Shown here piece after piece: positions 52,976 to 62,009 of a stretch of 64,000 nucleotides of DNA. The stretch's first letter is position 1. Every line of letters starts with the position of its first letter. Both the position numbers and the translations under genes were made by a program. The notes under the pieces are model-generated. The model ran no database searches, was not told the DNA's origin, and saw only the letters and a list, made by a program, of their open reading frames with translations. The DNA comes from Parabacteroides gordonii MS-1 = DSM 23371 (GTDB lineage Bacteria; Bacteroidota; Bacteroidia; Bacteroidales; Tannerellaceae): positions 1,601,075-1,665,074 of the forward strand of contig NZ_KQ033920.1 in NCBI RefSeq assembly GCF_000969825.1, written 5' to 3'.

Positions 52976-54316
52976 TTATTCTATTATTTTTGTCGAAAAA
53001 AAATTCACAACCAGCACACTCTTAGTCTCTTTGTCGACACAAAAGCGATTATCAGAGCGCTCTCCCACAATCCAGAGAATGTTTTCGCCGCTACAGAGAA
53101 GCCATGTCTGCTCTTTGTCTATACGGCTGAATTTATGATCTGAAAAATAATCGCTCAGTTTCTTACGGCCTTTCATTCCAAAAGGAATAAACCAGTCTCC
53201 TTCTTTCCATTTACGAAGTGTCAGGGGAAAAGAAAGTTTGTCGTAATCAAAATAAGCGATATGTTTATCCTTTCGGATATTGAAGTCACTATTAATAACA
53301 ATCTTCTGGAAAGAAAGTTCAATAGGGCCACGCCAGATATCCTCCAGAACATCGTCGGCGGTAAAGGTATATTCCTGTATTTCTTCCTTACCGACCGGAG
53401 AAAGCAACAGGTATTCGCGGTCTTTCAGCAACCGGTAATCGGACGAATAAAACATCTTGCCGGGTTCTTTTGCCAGCGAACGGAATATATCATCGGCCAC
53501 CTGCCGGGTAAAGCCATATGGTTTCAGCAACTCGTACAGAATAGTTGCAGGCGAAGGATAGTCCGTCAGCCGGGCTATCGGAATACGGTCTCCCTCCTCC
53601 ACCAATTGTCTGCGGGCTTCTTCCACGACATACAGATAGATAGCTTCTGTTTCGGCCAGATGATCGGCTGTACGTGCGATAGAGGCCTTTACGGATGGAT
53701 TCAGCTCTTCCAGTAAAGGAAGCACGCGGAGACGGATAAAATTACGCGTATAGGCATCCGACAAGTTCGTGCTGTCAGTTACATACGGCAAATGCTGCTC
53801 TTCCAGCCAGGCCAGTATCTCGCTGCGGCTGACTGTCAGCAAAGGGCGCACCACATAACCGTTCTTCGGACGGATACCTCCCAGCCCACGGATACCTGTA
53901 CCACGAATCAGGTTCAATAAGACAGTCTCCACGCTGTCATCGCGATGATGGGCAACTGCGATAGCTTGTGCACCCAGACGTTGCCGCATCTCCTCAAACC
54001 AGTTATAACGTAGTTCGCGGGCTGCCATCTCGATGGAAAGGCTGTGTTCGGCGGCATAAGCCGTTGTATCAAAATCTATCTTATGGAAAGGGACGCCCAG
54101 GTTACGGGCTGTTTCTCCGGCAAATTCTTCATCGCGGATAGACTCGTCGCCACGCAAATGAAAATTACAATGCAATGCAATACAGGTATAATCGAGCTGC
54201 ACGAGCAAACTCAGCAAAGCGACCGAGTCGGCTCCTCCGCTGAATCCGACCAGAACGGGAGCGTCACCGGCCAGCAACTGCTGTTTCTCTATGTATGCAC
54301 GAACGATATTCCTCAT
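52976..54316 (-). CDS. tilS: tRNA(Ile)-lysidine synthase
   Basis: This 446-residue enzyme modifies C34 of the tRNA-Ile CAU anticodon to lysidine, so that it reads AUA codons. The PP-loop motif SGGADSVALL lies at residues 25-34, followed by the usual HCNFHLRGDES and RYNWFEEM. The C-terminal domain (KEGDWFIPFGMKGRKKLSDYF) is intact. It is transcribed leftward and separated from the preceding operon by a strong hairpin terminator. Confidence 0.95.
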   Translation of the reverse strand: MRNIVRAYIEKQQLLAGDAPVLVGFSGGADSVALLSLLVQLDYTCIALHCNFHLRGDESIRDEEFAGETARNLGVPFHKIDFDTTAYAAEHSLSIEMAARELRYNWFEEMRQRLGAQAIAVAHHRDDSVETVLLNLIRGTGIRGLGGIRPKNGYVVRPLLTVSRSEILAWLEEQHLPYVTDSTNLSDAYTRNFIRLRVLPLLEELNPSVKASIARTADHLAETEAIYLYVVEEARRQLVEEGDRIPIARLTDYPSPATILYELLKPYGFTRQVADDIFRSLAKEPGKMFYSSDYRLLKDREYLLLSPVGKEEIQEYTFTADDVLEDIWRGPIELSFQKIVINSDFNIRKDKHIAYFDYDKLSFPLTLRKWKEGDWFIPFGMKGRKKLSDYFSDHKFSRIDKEQTWLLCSGENILWIVGERSDNRFCVDKETKSVLVVNFFSTKIIE

Positions 54317-54329
54317 TTGCCATATAAAA

Positions 54330-54368
54330 TTATGGCTTTAGCCAAACATATTTCAGCTAAAGCCATAA
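54330..54368 (-). terminator. Terminator with 13-bp perfect stem
   Basis: TTATGGCTTTAGC (54330-54342) pairs perfectly with GCTAAAGCCATAA (54356-54368). On the minus strand it is followed by TTTTAT, and on the plus strand by GCTTTTTATTT, so it may work both ways. It ends the aspS-nif3-zinc ribbon unit. Confidence 0.85.
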
Positions 54369-54392
54369 GCTTTTTATTTACTGTGTCAGTAT

Positions 54393-55157
54393 TTATTCTT
54401 CTACACCAGCCAGTTCCGGGTCGATCATGATACGTCCGCAATATTCGCAAACGATCACTTTCTTACGCAACTTGATATCCATCTGTTTCTGGGGCGGGAT
54501 CTTGTTGAAGCAACCACCGCAGGCATCACGCTGGATATAAACCACAGCCAAACCATTACGTGCACCCTTACGGATACGTTTGAATGCTGTAAGCAAACGC
54601 GGTTCGATCGTAGTTTCCAGTTTCTTAGCCTTTTCGCGCAGTCTTTCTTCTTCCTGCTTCGTTTCAGAGATGATCTCTTCCAGCTCGCTTTTCTTCTGAA
54701 CCAGGTCAGCCTTACGGCCGTCCAGTCTTTCAGTCAACTGAGCGATCTCTTCTTTCTTATGACTTATTGATTCACCGAATTCGCGGATTTTCTTTTCAGA
54801 AAACTCAATTTCAAGTCCCTGGAATTCGATTTCTTTTGACAAGTTATCAAATTCGCGGTTGTTGCGCACGTTATCCAGTTGCGATTTATATCTCTCGATC
54901 AGACCGGTAGACTCAGTGATTCTGTGTTTCTGTTCAACAACAGCATTCTCATAATCCTGGATCTCCGTCTGATAGTTCTGAAGACGGGTTTCCAATCCTG
55001 CGATCTCATCTTCCAAGTCCTGAACTTCCAGGGGAAGCTCTCCACGAAGCGTTTTGATCTTATCAATTTCAGTCATCATCGTCTGAAGTTGATACAGCGT
55101 AGAAAGCTTTTCTTCAACTGTATACTCTTTTTCAGCTGATTGTTTATCTGTAGCCAT
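54393..55157 (-). CDS. Coiled-coil protein with C-terminal C4 zinc ribbon
   Basis: This 254-residue protein has a coiled coil over most of its length (about 15-180) and a zinc ribbon at the end with paired cysteines, CGGCF and CEYCGRI, expected to bind one Zn2+. It belongs to the DUF164/C4-type zinc ribbon family, widespread next to the Nif3-like gene. Here only one base separates it from that gene (55159), so the two proteins are co-translated and probably act together, perhaps on nucleic acid. Confidence 0.9.
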   Translation of the reverse strand: MATDKQSAEKEYTVEEKLSTLYQLQTMMTEIDKIKTLRGELPLEVQDLEDEIAGLETRLQNYQTEIQDYENAVVEQKHRITESTGLIERYKSQLDNVRNNREFDNLSKEIEFQGLEIEFSEKKIREFGESISHKKEEIAQLTERLDGRKADLVQKKSELEEIISETKQEEERLREKAKKLETTIEPRLLTAFKRIRKGARNGLAVVYIQRDACGGCFNKIPPQKQMDIKLRKKVIVCEYCGRIMIDPELAGVEE

Positions 55158-55158
55158 T

Positions 55159-56256
55159 CTATAAATATTTTACCGGGTTTGAATTAACATTCGAAAAATG
55201 TACGGCAAAGGTAGGGAATTTTTTCGATATTATGTTATAAAAGATGTCTTTTGTACATACTTCAGACTCATAATGGCCTATTACAGCCAGCAATATGCGG
55301 TCTTCGACATCGTAAAAGTCATTGTATTTAGCTTCTCCGGTGATGAATACATCCGCCCCGTAGGCGATTGCGTCCTTTACCAGAAAAGCACCGCTGCCAC
55401 CACATAGTGCCACCTCTCGTATCGGCTTACCTGTAAAGGCTGAATGCTTTACGCAACCTACCTGGAACAGGTCTTTTATCCGTTGCAGGAAATTCAGTTC
55501 GTCCTCTTCCTCCGGCAACTCTCCCACTACACCGGAACCTACCTGATCCCAGGTGTTATTCAACGGGTAGAAATCGAAAACCGGCTCTTCATACGGATGA
55601 ACGGAAAGCAAGGCACGGGTAATGGTCGACTTGCGGAAAGCAGGCAATATCGTTTCGATACGTATCTCACGCTCTACATGCAACTCTCCCACTTCGCCAC
55701 AAAACGGATTCGTACCCTCGCCGGCACGGAAAGTTCCTTTGCCTGCCAGATTGAAACTGCACGAGTCATAAGCCCCGACCGTTCCGGCACCGGCATTGAA
55801 CAAAGTCGTCCGCACCAGTTCCGCATACGCTTCGGGCACGAAAGTAACCAGTTTCAGCAAGGCGCCTTTTTGCGGGCTCAGCACACGTACGTTTTCCAGT
55901 CCGATCAGTTCGGCCAGGCGGAAGTTTACACCTCCGGCTGCATTATCGAGGTTGGTATGGGCGGCATAAATCACCAGATCGTATTTGCATGCCTTCATCA
56001 TACACCGCTCGATATAACTGGAGCCTGTCAATGATTTAAATGCTTTAAAGGCTAAAGGATGATGAGAAATGATCAGATTGCAACCCAACTCTATTGCCTC
56101 GTCGACCACCTCTTCGGTAACATCGAGACAAAGCAACACACCAGTGGTAGACTGGTTGACGTCACCCACCTGTACACCTGTATTGTCCCAGCTTTCCTGC
56201 AAGGGTAGCGGAGCGTATTGCTCTATTTCTTTCAAAACATCCTTTATCCGTAGCAT
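55159..56256 (-). CDS. Nif3-like dinuclear metal-centre protein
   Basis: This 365-residue protein is the long Nif3/DUF34 form. It has the metal ligands in NLIISHHPLAFK and AAHTNLDNA near the start, and VIGHYESE near the end, split by a PII/CutA-like insert of about 100 residues. The family forms hexameric toroids with two metal ions per subunit; GTP cyclohydrolase I type 2 and DNA-repair roles have been proposed but none is settled. It follows aspS by 12 bp. Confidence 0.92.
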   Translation of the reverse strand: MLRIKDVLKEIEQYAPLPLQESWDNTGVQVGDVNQSTTGVLLCLDVTEEVVDEAIELGCNLIISHHPLAFKAFKSLTGSSYIERCMMKACKYDLVIYAAHTNLDNAAGGVNFRLAELIGLENVRVLSPQKGALLKLVTFVPEAYAELVRTTLFNAGAGTVGAYDSCSFNLAGKGTFRAGEGTNPFCGEVGELHVEREIRIETILPAFRKSTITRALLSVHPYEEPVFDFYPLNNTWDQVGSGVVGELPEEEDELNFLQRIKDLFQVGCVKHSAFTGKPIREVALCGGSGAFLVKDAIAYGADVFITGEAKYNDFYDVEDRILLAVIGHYESEVCTKDIFYNIISKKFPTFAVHFSNVNSNPVKYL

Positions 56257-56268
56257 ATAGATATCTTT

Positions 56269-58026
56269 TTATTCTTTTACGTCTACCTTCAGGCACAACT
56301 CATCCAGCTGCACGTCGTCGATAACAGACGGAGCATCGAGCATGACATCGCGGCCTGAATTGTTTTTCGGGAATGCGATACAGTCGCGGATAGAATCGAG
56401 TCCGGCAAACAGAGACACCCAACGATCCAGACCATAAGCCAGACCACCGTGAGGAGGCGCCCCGTATTTGAATGCGTTCATCAGGAAGCCGAACTGAGAC
56501 TGGGCTCTTTCTTCGGTGAATCCCAGCAAACGGAACATCTTATCCTGCAATTTGCTGTCGTGGATACGGATAGAACCTCCACCCACTTCAACACCATTGA
56601 TAACCATATCGTAAGCATTGGCACGTACGGCACCGGTATCACTATCCAGCAACGGAATATCTTCCGGCTTCGGTGAAGTGAACGGATGGTGCATAGCATA
56701 GAAACGCTGATCTTCTTCGCTCCACTCAAACAGCGGGAAGTCGATCACCCACAGGCATACGAATTTATTCTTATCACGCAGGCCCAACTGACCGGCTACT
56801 TCAAGACGCAATTCGCAAAGCTGTTTGCGTGTTTTCATCGCATTGTCGCCCGAAAGGATCAGGATCAGGTCGCCCGGTTTTGCACCGAAAGCTTCCTTCA
56901 TCTGCTGCAATGTTTCCTGTGTATAGAATTTGTCTACGCTTGACTTCACGCTGCCATCGGCTTCCACGCGGGCATATACCATACCCTTCGCTCCTACCTG
57001 CGGGCGTTTAACGAATTCAGTCAGCGCATCCAGTTGTTTACGTGTATAGGTAGCTGCTCCTTCCACACAGATACCGCCTACATAAGCTGCATCATCGAAT
57101 ACGGAGAAACCATAACCTTTCATGATATCCATCAGTTCGACAAACTTCATGTCGAAACGCAGGTCAGGCTTATCGCTACCATAATATTTCATAGCATCGT
57201 GCCAGGTCATACGCTGGAACGGCTCTTTGATCTCGATACCGCGAATTACCTTGAACAGGTGTTTTGCCATACCTTCGAAGATATTCAGCACATCTTCCTG
57301 TTCAACGAAACTCATCTCACAGTCGATCTGTGTAAATTCCGGCTGACGGTCGGCACGCAGGTCTTCGTCGCGGAAACATTTTACAATCTGGAAATAACGG
57401 TCGAAGCCGGAAACCATCAGCAACTGTTTCAAAGTCTGAGGCGACTGAGGCAATGCATAGAACTGTCCCGGGTTCATGCGGGAAGGAACAACGAAGTCGC
57501 GCGCACCTTCCGGTGTCGAGTTAACAAGAACCGGTGTTTCTACTTCCAGGAAACCTTGCTTATCGAGATAGTTGCGCACTTCGAATGCCATACGGTGACG
57601 CAGTTCCAGATTGGCACGAACGGTATTACGACGCAAGTCCAGGTAACGGTATTTCATACGCAGGTCGTCGCCTCCGTCGGTTTCATCTTCGATAGTGAAA
57701 GGAGGAGTTACGGCTGCATTCAGGATATTCAGCTCCGAAACGATCAGTTCGATCTCCCCTGTCGGGATATTGTTGTTCTTGCTCGAACGTTCTCTTACTG
57801 TTCCTGTAACCTGGATCACATACTCACGTCCCAGTTTGTTTGCCTTTTCACAAAGTGCGGCGTCTACTTCCTGGTTGAAAACCAGCTGAGTTATACCATA
57901 ACGATCGCGGAGGTCGACAAATGTCATACCACCCATCTTACGAGTCTTCTGCACCCATCCGGCCAATGTAACCACCAGACCTTCGTCTGCCAGGCGCAAG
58001 TTTCCACAAGTTCTTGTTCTATACAT
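56269..58026 (-). CDS. aspS: Aspartate--tRNA ligase
   Basis: This 585-residue class II synthetase charges tRNA-Asp. It has the N-terminal OB fold ([18 protein letters not shown]), motif 2 ([18 protein letters not shown]), the bacterial GAD insertion domain and motif 3 ([11 protein letters not shown]). Length and layout are normal for the bacterial type. It leads the unit aspS, nif3-like, zinc ribbon, with the terminator at 54330-54368. Confidence 0.97.
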   Translation of the reverse strand: MYRTRTCGNLRLADEGLVVTLAGWVQKTRKMGGMTFVDLRDRYGITQLVFNQEVDAALCEKANKLGREYVIQVTGTVRERSSKNNNIPTGEIELIVSELNILNAAVTPPFTIEDETDGGDDLRMKYRYLDLRRNTVRANLELRHRMAFEVRNYLDKQGFLEVETPVLVNSTPEGARDFVVPSRMNPGQFYALPQSPQTLKQLLMVSGFDRYFQIVKCFRDEDLRADRQPEFTQIDCEMSFVEQEDVLNIFEGMAKHLFKVIRGIEIKEPFQRMTWHDAMKYYGSDKPDLRFDMKFVELMDIMKGYGFSVFDDAAYVGGICVEGAATYTRKQLDALTEFVKRPQVGAKGMVYARVEADGSVKSSVDKFYTQETLQQMKEAFGAKPGDLILILSGDNAMKTRKQLCELRLEVAGQLGLRDKNKFVCLWVIDFPLFEWSEEDQRFYAMHHPFTSPKPEDIPLLDSDTGAVRANAYDMVINGVEVGGGSIRIHDSKLQDKMFRLLGFTEERAQSQFGFLMNAFKYGAPPHGGLAYGLDRWVSLFAGLDSIRDCIAFPKNNSGRDVMLDAPSVIDDVQLDELCLKVDVKE

Positions 58027-58056
58027 CTTTTTAAAGATTTATTCTGTTTTAATGTG

Positions 58057-58064
58057 CAAAGATA
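58057..58064 (-). promoter_or_regulatory. Bacteroidota -7 element for aspS
   Basis: TATCTTTG on the minus strand matches TAnnTTTG, 31 bp before the aspS ATG. Confidence 0.6.
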
Positions 58065-58100
58065 ATCATATTTCTATATCCAGCATGACTGAAGAGTATG

Positions 58101-58604
58101 TTAGTCGTCATTTCTGCAAATTTCGTAACCTCCTATCTTAAATTCCCCCATCAGGAGAAGGAACTCATAGAAATCGTCTACTTCCGGTCGGGAGTGGCAA
58201 AGATAATTGTCTAATGTTTCTAATTTGTAGGGATAGTGGAAGGCAAGTAAGAGGCTTGAGGCCATCTGATGGTATTTGGGGCGACCGTGGCGACCGGCTT
58301 TTTCAAGGACGTAGAACATAAGAGTAAACAGGTCAGGATTGTGGAGCGTATAGCGCAACTTGCCTAAAGGGGTGTGATGGAGCAGGTAATCGATATAAAG
58401 CTCGCGGTCATGTTTCAGGTATTTGTCTACATACTTACGGAACGGGCCGGGAAGGTTGTCGTAATAACCGAAGGCCAAACGACAAAGTTTGAGACGGCAT
58501 TCCCTACGGAGGGGTTCTTCGAAAGTTTTCAACTTGGCGTCGAATGACGCAGAAGTAGGTGTGTTGCCAAATAGCAACTGCAATTCTTTTAATAGCTTTT
58601 TCAT
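58101..58604 (-). CDS. Hypothetical alpha-helical protein
   Basis: This 167-residue protein has no signal peptide and is rich in Leu, Tyr and basic residues (EPLRRECRLKLCRLAFGYYD, DRELYIDYLLHHTPLGKLRY). Predicted from composition to be mostly helical and cytoplasmic. I do not recognise it. It lies between aspS and a decayed fimbrillin gene, 26 bp after the latter. Codon use looks like the housekeeping genes, so it is probably a genuine gene. Confidence 0.6.
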   Translation of the reverse strand: MKKLLKELQLLFGNTPTSASFDAKLKTFEEPLRRECRLKLCRLAFGYYDNLPGPFRKYVDKYLKHDRELYIDYLLHHTPLGKLRYTLHNPDLFTLMFYVLEKAGRHGRPKYHQMASSLLLAFHYPYKLETLDNYLCHSRPEVDDFYEFLLLMGEFKIGGYEICRNDD

Positions 58605-58630
58605 GATATGTGGTATCGAAGAGAAAAGGT

Positions 58631-59361
58631 TTAGCTCTCCGATACCACATTCTTCGCATCAGAATCAACACCACCCGCTTTTGAAACAGCACAATAGGTA
58701 AATCCGGCATCCTCTAGAGGACAAATACTGGTTGTATATATTATTGGTGTCATAACCAGCAAAGAAAATTGATGCTTAAAGTTCAGCGTAAGAGTCACTT
58801 TCTCTATGTCGGTGGCATTAGCAACACTGGCTGCTATCATCAAGTCGCTGGCGGCATAATTTGCCGCATCACTTTGGTCGGCGGCCGGTTGAAGATGCTC
58901 ATTATTAACCAACGAAGAAACAATCTCATTTGTTGCTTGTAAGGGATCTATTGTAATCCTCTCTTTATATGGAGAATAGGCAATATAAGTTACCCCTCGT
59001 AATAATAAATTTTAGAATCTATTGGCAGACTCCAACGGGTTGTACCATCTTCCGCTACGGTATATGTTAGTCTCATGTTATCGATGTTGTCTACTATTGC
59101 ATCATTCTTTATTGCAAAAAGACCGATAGCATTCCCATCACTAAATGTCGTCTTATATCCTTCAGTCATCGTACGTGTCAGAGGCACATCGGTTTGTTCA
59201 GGATTACTAAAATCACTTTTTGTAGCACAGATAGTTTGAACTACAGGATGTGCCGCATTACTACCGACACTGCCTATTACTTCTTCGTTTGTGCACCCGC
59301 TTCCTACAAGCAGAGTAGCCAGAAAGCTGATGCCGATAAGTAGTTGTTTTGTATATTTCAT
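58631..59361 (-). pseudogene. Fimbrillin-family lipoprotein, frameshifted and truncated
   Basis: The N-terminal part (start at 59361, MKYTKQLLIGISFLATLL, then lipoprotein cysteine in GSGC) reads to a TAA at 58990. The next frame continues the same protein without a gap (GVTYIAYSPYKERITIDP, then VEKVTLTLNFKHQFSLLV-like sequence) to a TAA at 58631. A single missing G in a GGGG run (58993-58996) explains it. Fimbrillin/Mfa-like proteins are usually above 300 residues, and the 243-odd residues here end early, so the gene is also truncated. It could be phase-variable rather than dead, or a sequencing error in a homopolymer. Confidence 0.72.
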
Positions 59362-59430
59362 TGTTTCCATTATCTATTCATTTACTATATTATCCGCGTT
59401 ATCCGTCTACTCCTCGCCGTCTACACTACC

Positions 59431-59778
59431 TTATGTATATACATTGTCGATGAGCTTAGCTTCGTAGGACAATACTTTTTCTGCCACAAGCCGGTTATAA
59501 ACAGCCTTCAAAGTCCTTAGATAAGTGGAAATGGTATTCAGGCTTTTGCCATATCCTTTCATCCACTCTTCATACTCTTTCAACCTGCCGGGCGTAAATA
59601 CTTCGTCTACCTCTATCGGCACCGCTTCGCCGCCCGAAAAATCCATAAAGGACTTCAGCGCATACCGGTATGTATGGGCTGCCGGTCGTTTCCTGTCCCT
59701 TTCCAGTTTTGAAATGACCGTTTTCATGTAAATTGTTAAATCCATTTTTCCTGTTCTTTTTATGTTTTTACTCTCCAA
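59431..59778 (-). pseudogene. Tyrosine recombinase, N-terminal domain only
   Basis: This 115-residue frame has only the SAM-like core-binding domain of a Bacteroidales tyrosine recombinase (AAHTYRYALKSFMDF, then LNTISTYLRTLKAVYNRLV). The catalytic domain with its Arg/His/Arg/Tyr residues is missing: translation stops after NVYT, just where such proteins normally go on to VYTG. It lies next to the decayed fimbrillin gene, as fimbrial loci often carry such recombinases. A -7-like TATCTTTG lies at 59842-59849. Confidence 0.7.
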
Positions 59779-59849
59779 ATGTCAGGATTTCAGATCTTTT
59801 ACTAACACACAAATCCGGTTTTTGGTTGCTTGGGGACAGCACAAAGATA

Positions 59850-60053
59850 TTTTGGAACGTTTCCAGGAGGAAAAGGAAAAATCATCCAGATGATTTTTTT
59901 AGCTATCCAAAATTGAAGAGAAAAAGGATAAAGAACATCGGGAGTTAAGAGGCAAAATACATGTTTTCCTCTCTGGAGAAGTCCATTTTATAGATGTTAA
60001 GAAGATAGCAAAATTCTTATTTCTTTTCCTAATTACTGACAAGGATAAGAAAA
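59850..60053. other. AT-rich gap without a gene
   Basis: With the promoter region to its left this leaves about 270 bp (59779-60053) without a supportable gene. It is AT-rich, has A-runs and small direct repeats (AGGAAAA), and marks a change from the normal base composition to its left to the AT-rich segment on its right. I see no tRNA or clear attachment site. Confidence 0.4.
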
Positions 60054-60344
60054 TCATTCAAATGATCTATCTAATCTATATACAAAATGATAAAATAGCT
60101 CAATGCTATGATCCATTTTGTCATACCTTAACTCCGCGAGAACAGCATATACCCTGAAGAATATAGAATTTATCACATCCTGTTCATAGAAAAGGTTGCT
60201 ATATTGACATTTTGATTTTCGCGGAGGCATAGACACAGCAAGCCGGCGGATAATACCAGCCAGATATGATTCGTACACCCGCGTAAAAGCGTCAGCGACC
60301 TTCTTCAGGAATAGTCGCTTGGCAAAAAACTCAGGATATTTCAT
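60054..60344 (-). CDS. Hypothetical small protein
   Basis: This 96-residue frame is basic and aromatic (MKYPEFFAKRLFLKKVADAF, RRLAVSMPPRKSKCQY). I do not recognise it. It is divergent from the MazG-like gene across an 80-bp gap. It may be a short real gene, or the remnant of one; nothing in the context decides. Confidence 0.35.
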   Translation of the reverse strand: MKYPEFFAKRLFLKKVADAFTRVYESYLAGIIRRLAVSMPPRKSKCQYSNLFYEQDVINSIFFRVYAVLAELRYDKMDHSIELFYHFVYRLDRSFE

Positions 60345-60393
60345 ATAAAATATAATTTATTTTATCAATTAGGTATAATCCCAACTAATTACT

Positions 60394-60401
60394 TATATTT
60401 G
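60394..60401 (+). promoter_or_regulatory. Bacteroidota -7 element for the MazG-like gene
   Basis: TATATTTG matches TAnnTTTG, 23 bp before the ATG at 60425. Confidence 0.5.
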
Positions 60402-60424
60402 TTGAAACTTATAGACTTTAAAGC

Positions 60425-60754
60425 ATGATAACATTTGAAGAACTTATAGATATCATCGTAAAATTCAGAGATGAGAGAGATTGGGAGCAGTTTCACAATG
60501 CCAAAGATCTAGCATTAGCATTATCTATCGAGGCTGCAGAATTAAATCAACTATTCCTTTGGAAATCCCCAGAAGAAGCAAATGTAGAGAAAATAAAAGA
60601 GGAATTAGCAGATATCCTAAATTATGCACTATTAATTGCCAACAAATATGGTTTTGATGTTTCTCAAATTATACTTGATAAAATAAAAAAAAACGCGGAA
60701 AAGTATCCTGTTGACAAAGCTAAAGGATCCTCGAAAAAGTATAACGAACTATAA
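60425..60754 (+). CDS. MazG-like nucleotide pyrophosphohydrolase
   Basis: This 109-residue protein has the all-alpha NTP-pyrophosphatase signature: E36-x2-E39 (SIEAAELNQ) and E60-x2-D63 (EELADILNY), which bind Mg2+ and the nucleotide triphosphate. Family members hydrolyse (d)NTPs to the monophosphate, and small stand-alone forms often sit in defence loci. The gene is AT-rich compared with the housekeeping genes. It is followed after 10 bp by a nuclease-helicase-like gene, so the two form an operon. Confidence 0.88.
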   Translation: MITFEELIDIIVKFRDERDWEQFHNAKDLALALSIEAAELNQLFLWKSPEEANVEKIKEELADILNYALLIANKYGFDVSQIILDKIKKNAEKYPVDKAKGSSKKYNEL

Positions 60755-60764
60755 ATTAAAATCC

Positions 60765-62009
60765 ATGATTGCTAAAAGAGTAATATATCAAGAACCTCAA
60801 TCCATATTTTTCAAAGATGTAATGACTAATACATTTGTAGATAAAATGATAAAAACTGCAATGTACTACAACATAAACCCCAGTGATTCAGAAGTAAGAT
60901 CTTGGGGTAATAATGCCCCTAAGATAAAAGATCTACTTGAATTAAGTGGAATTACAGATTCTTATATAACATTCGAGCATTTAGTTCCATACAATATGAA
61001 ACGCATTGATTGTATTTTGTATGGTAGAAACTTATTGGGTCAAGGAAATGTCGTTCACATCGAACTAAAACAGTGGAGTAATAAAGGAGTCCAAGCTGCA
61101 ATATCTGAAGGGAATTTTAACATTGATGAAATATCAGATGTAACATATAAAGTACAAGCATATACAGGTAGAGGTAATCGATTAGTAGCCCATCCATCTC
61201 AACAAGTAAGAGGTTATAATGATTATCTAACGGGATTCATTGAGGTATTAAGCAATAAAGAACTTCTTATTGAAGGCATTGCATATTGCTATAATTATCG
61301 TAAAAACGTAAAGCCAAATGCATTATATGATGCAAGGTATGATGAACTTCAAAAAACATACAAAACATATGCTGGAGACGAAGTTCAAGAATTAGCAAAA
61401 CGCTTACAGAGCGCTTTAGGAAGGGGGGATGGTTTGACTATTTTCAATAAAATGATAAATAGCCCCATACGCCCATCTAAAAAATTACTCGAATCTGCAG
61501 CAAGTCTGATTCATGAAGGTAATTCATCGGAATTTGCTTTAATCGAAGAACAAATCATTGCTCGCAATGTTATACTTGACAAAATACGTAAAATAGGCAA
61601 GAAAAAAAGTGTAATTATCGTAAAAGGAGGTCCAGGCACAGGTAAAACAGTCATTGCCTTGCACATACTTTCCATATTGGCGAAACACAAGAAAAAGTAT
61701 AACATCCATTATGCAACAAAGTCAAAACCATTATTGGAAGGCATTAAATATCGATTACCTCGCGGTAGTAAAGCTAAATATTTATTCTCAAACATTACTC
61801 AGTTTCTTCCTGCAAATTTTGAAAGAGACAGTTTGGATGTATTGCTGGTAGACGAAGCTCACCGTATCTCAAATAATGCAAACAATCAATATACACCATC
61901 CAACAAACGAACAAACCTCTCACAAATACAAACAATTGTAAGAGCATCTAAAATATCCGTGTGCGCCCGTAAAGGTTGCATCGTAAACATCTCTTTGGCA
62001 AGAGATTAG
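60765..62009 (+). CDS. PD-(D/E)XK-like nuclease fused to DUF2075 helicase, split by an intron
   Basis: The reading frame has 414 codons, of which 399 belong to the gene. The N-terminal part has a PD-(D/E)XK-like core (D82 in RIDCIL, E100-x-K102 in HIELKQW). The C-terminal part is DUF2075, with Walker A GGPGTGKT (288-295) and Walker B LLVDEAHRI (about 359-367). After KISV the gene is interrupted at 61960 by a group II intron (GTGCGCC start); the last codons to the TAG at 62007 are intron. The rest of the gene should lie beyond the window. The ATG at 60765 follows the MazG-like stop; an in-frame ATG at 60711 lies inside that gene. A defence role is inferred. Confidence 0.8.
   Translation: MIAKRVIYQEPQSIFFKDVMTNTFVDKMIKTAMYYNINPSDSEVRSWGNNAPKIKDLLELSGITDSYITFEHLVPYNMKRIDCILYGRNLLGQGNVVHIELKQWSNKGVQAAISEGNFNIDEISDVTYKVQAYTGRGNRLVAHPSQQVRGYNDYLTGFIEVLSNKELLIEGIAYCYNYRKNVKPNALYDARYDELQKTYKTYAGDEVQELAKRLQSALGRGDGLTIFNKMINSPIRPSKKLLESAASLIHEGNSSEFALIEEQIIARNVILDKIRKIGKKKSVIIVKGGPGTGKTVIALHILSILAKHKKKYNIHYATKSKPLLEGIKYRLPRGSKAKYLFSNITQFLPANFERDSLDVLLVDEAHRISNNANNQYTPSNKRTNLSQIQTIVRASKISVCARKGCIVNISLARD

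Noticed and set aside
57034-58065. A 343-codon plus-strand frame over aspS
   Set aside because: It lies fully opposite an unmistakable aspS and has no recognisable domain.
58504-58710. A 68-codon minus-strand frame bridging the fimbrillin remnant and the next gene
   Set aside because: It overlaps both neighbours in another frame and has no recognisable content.
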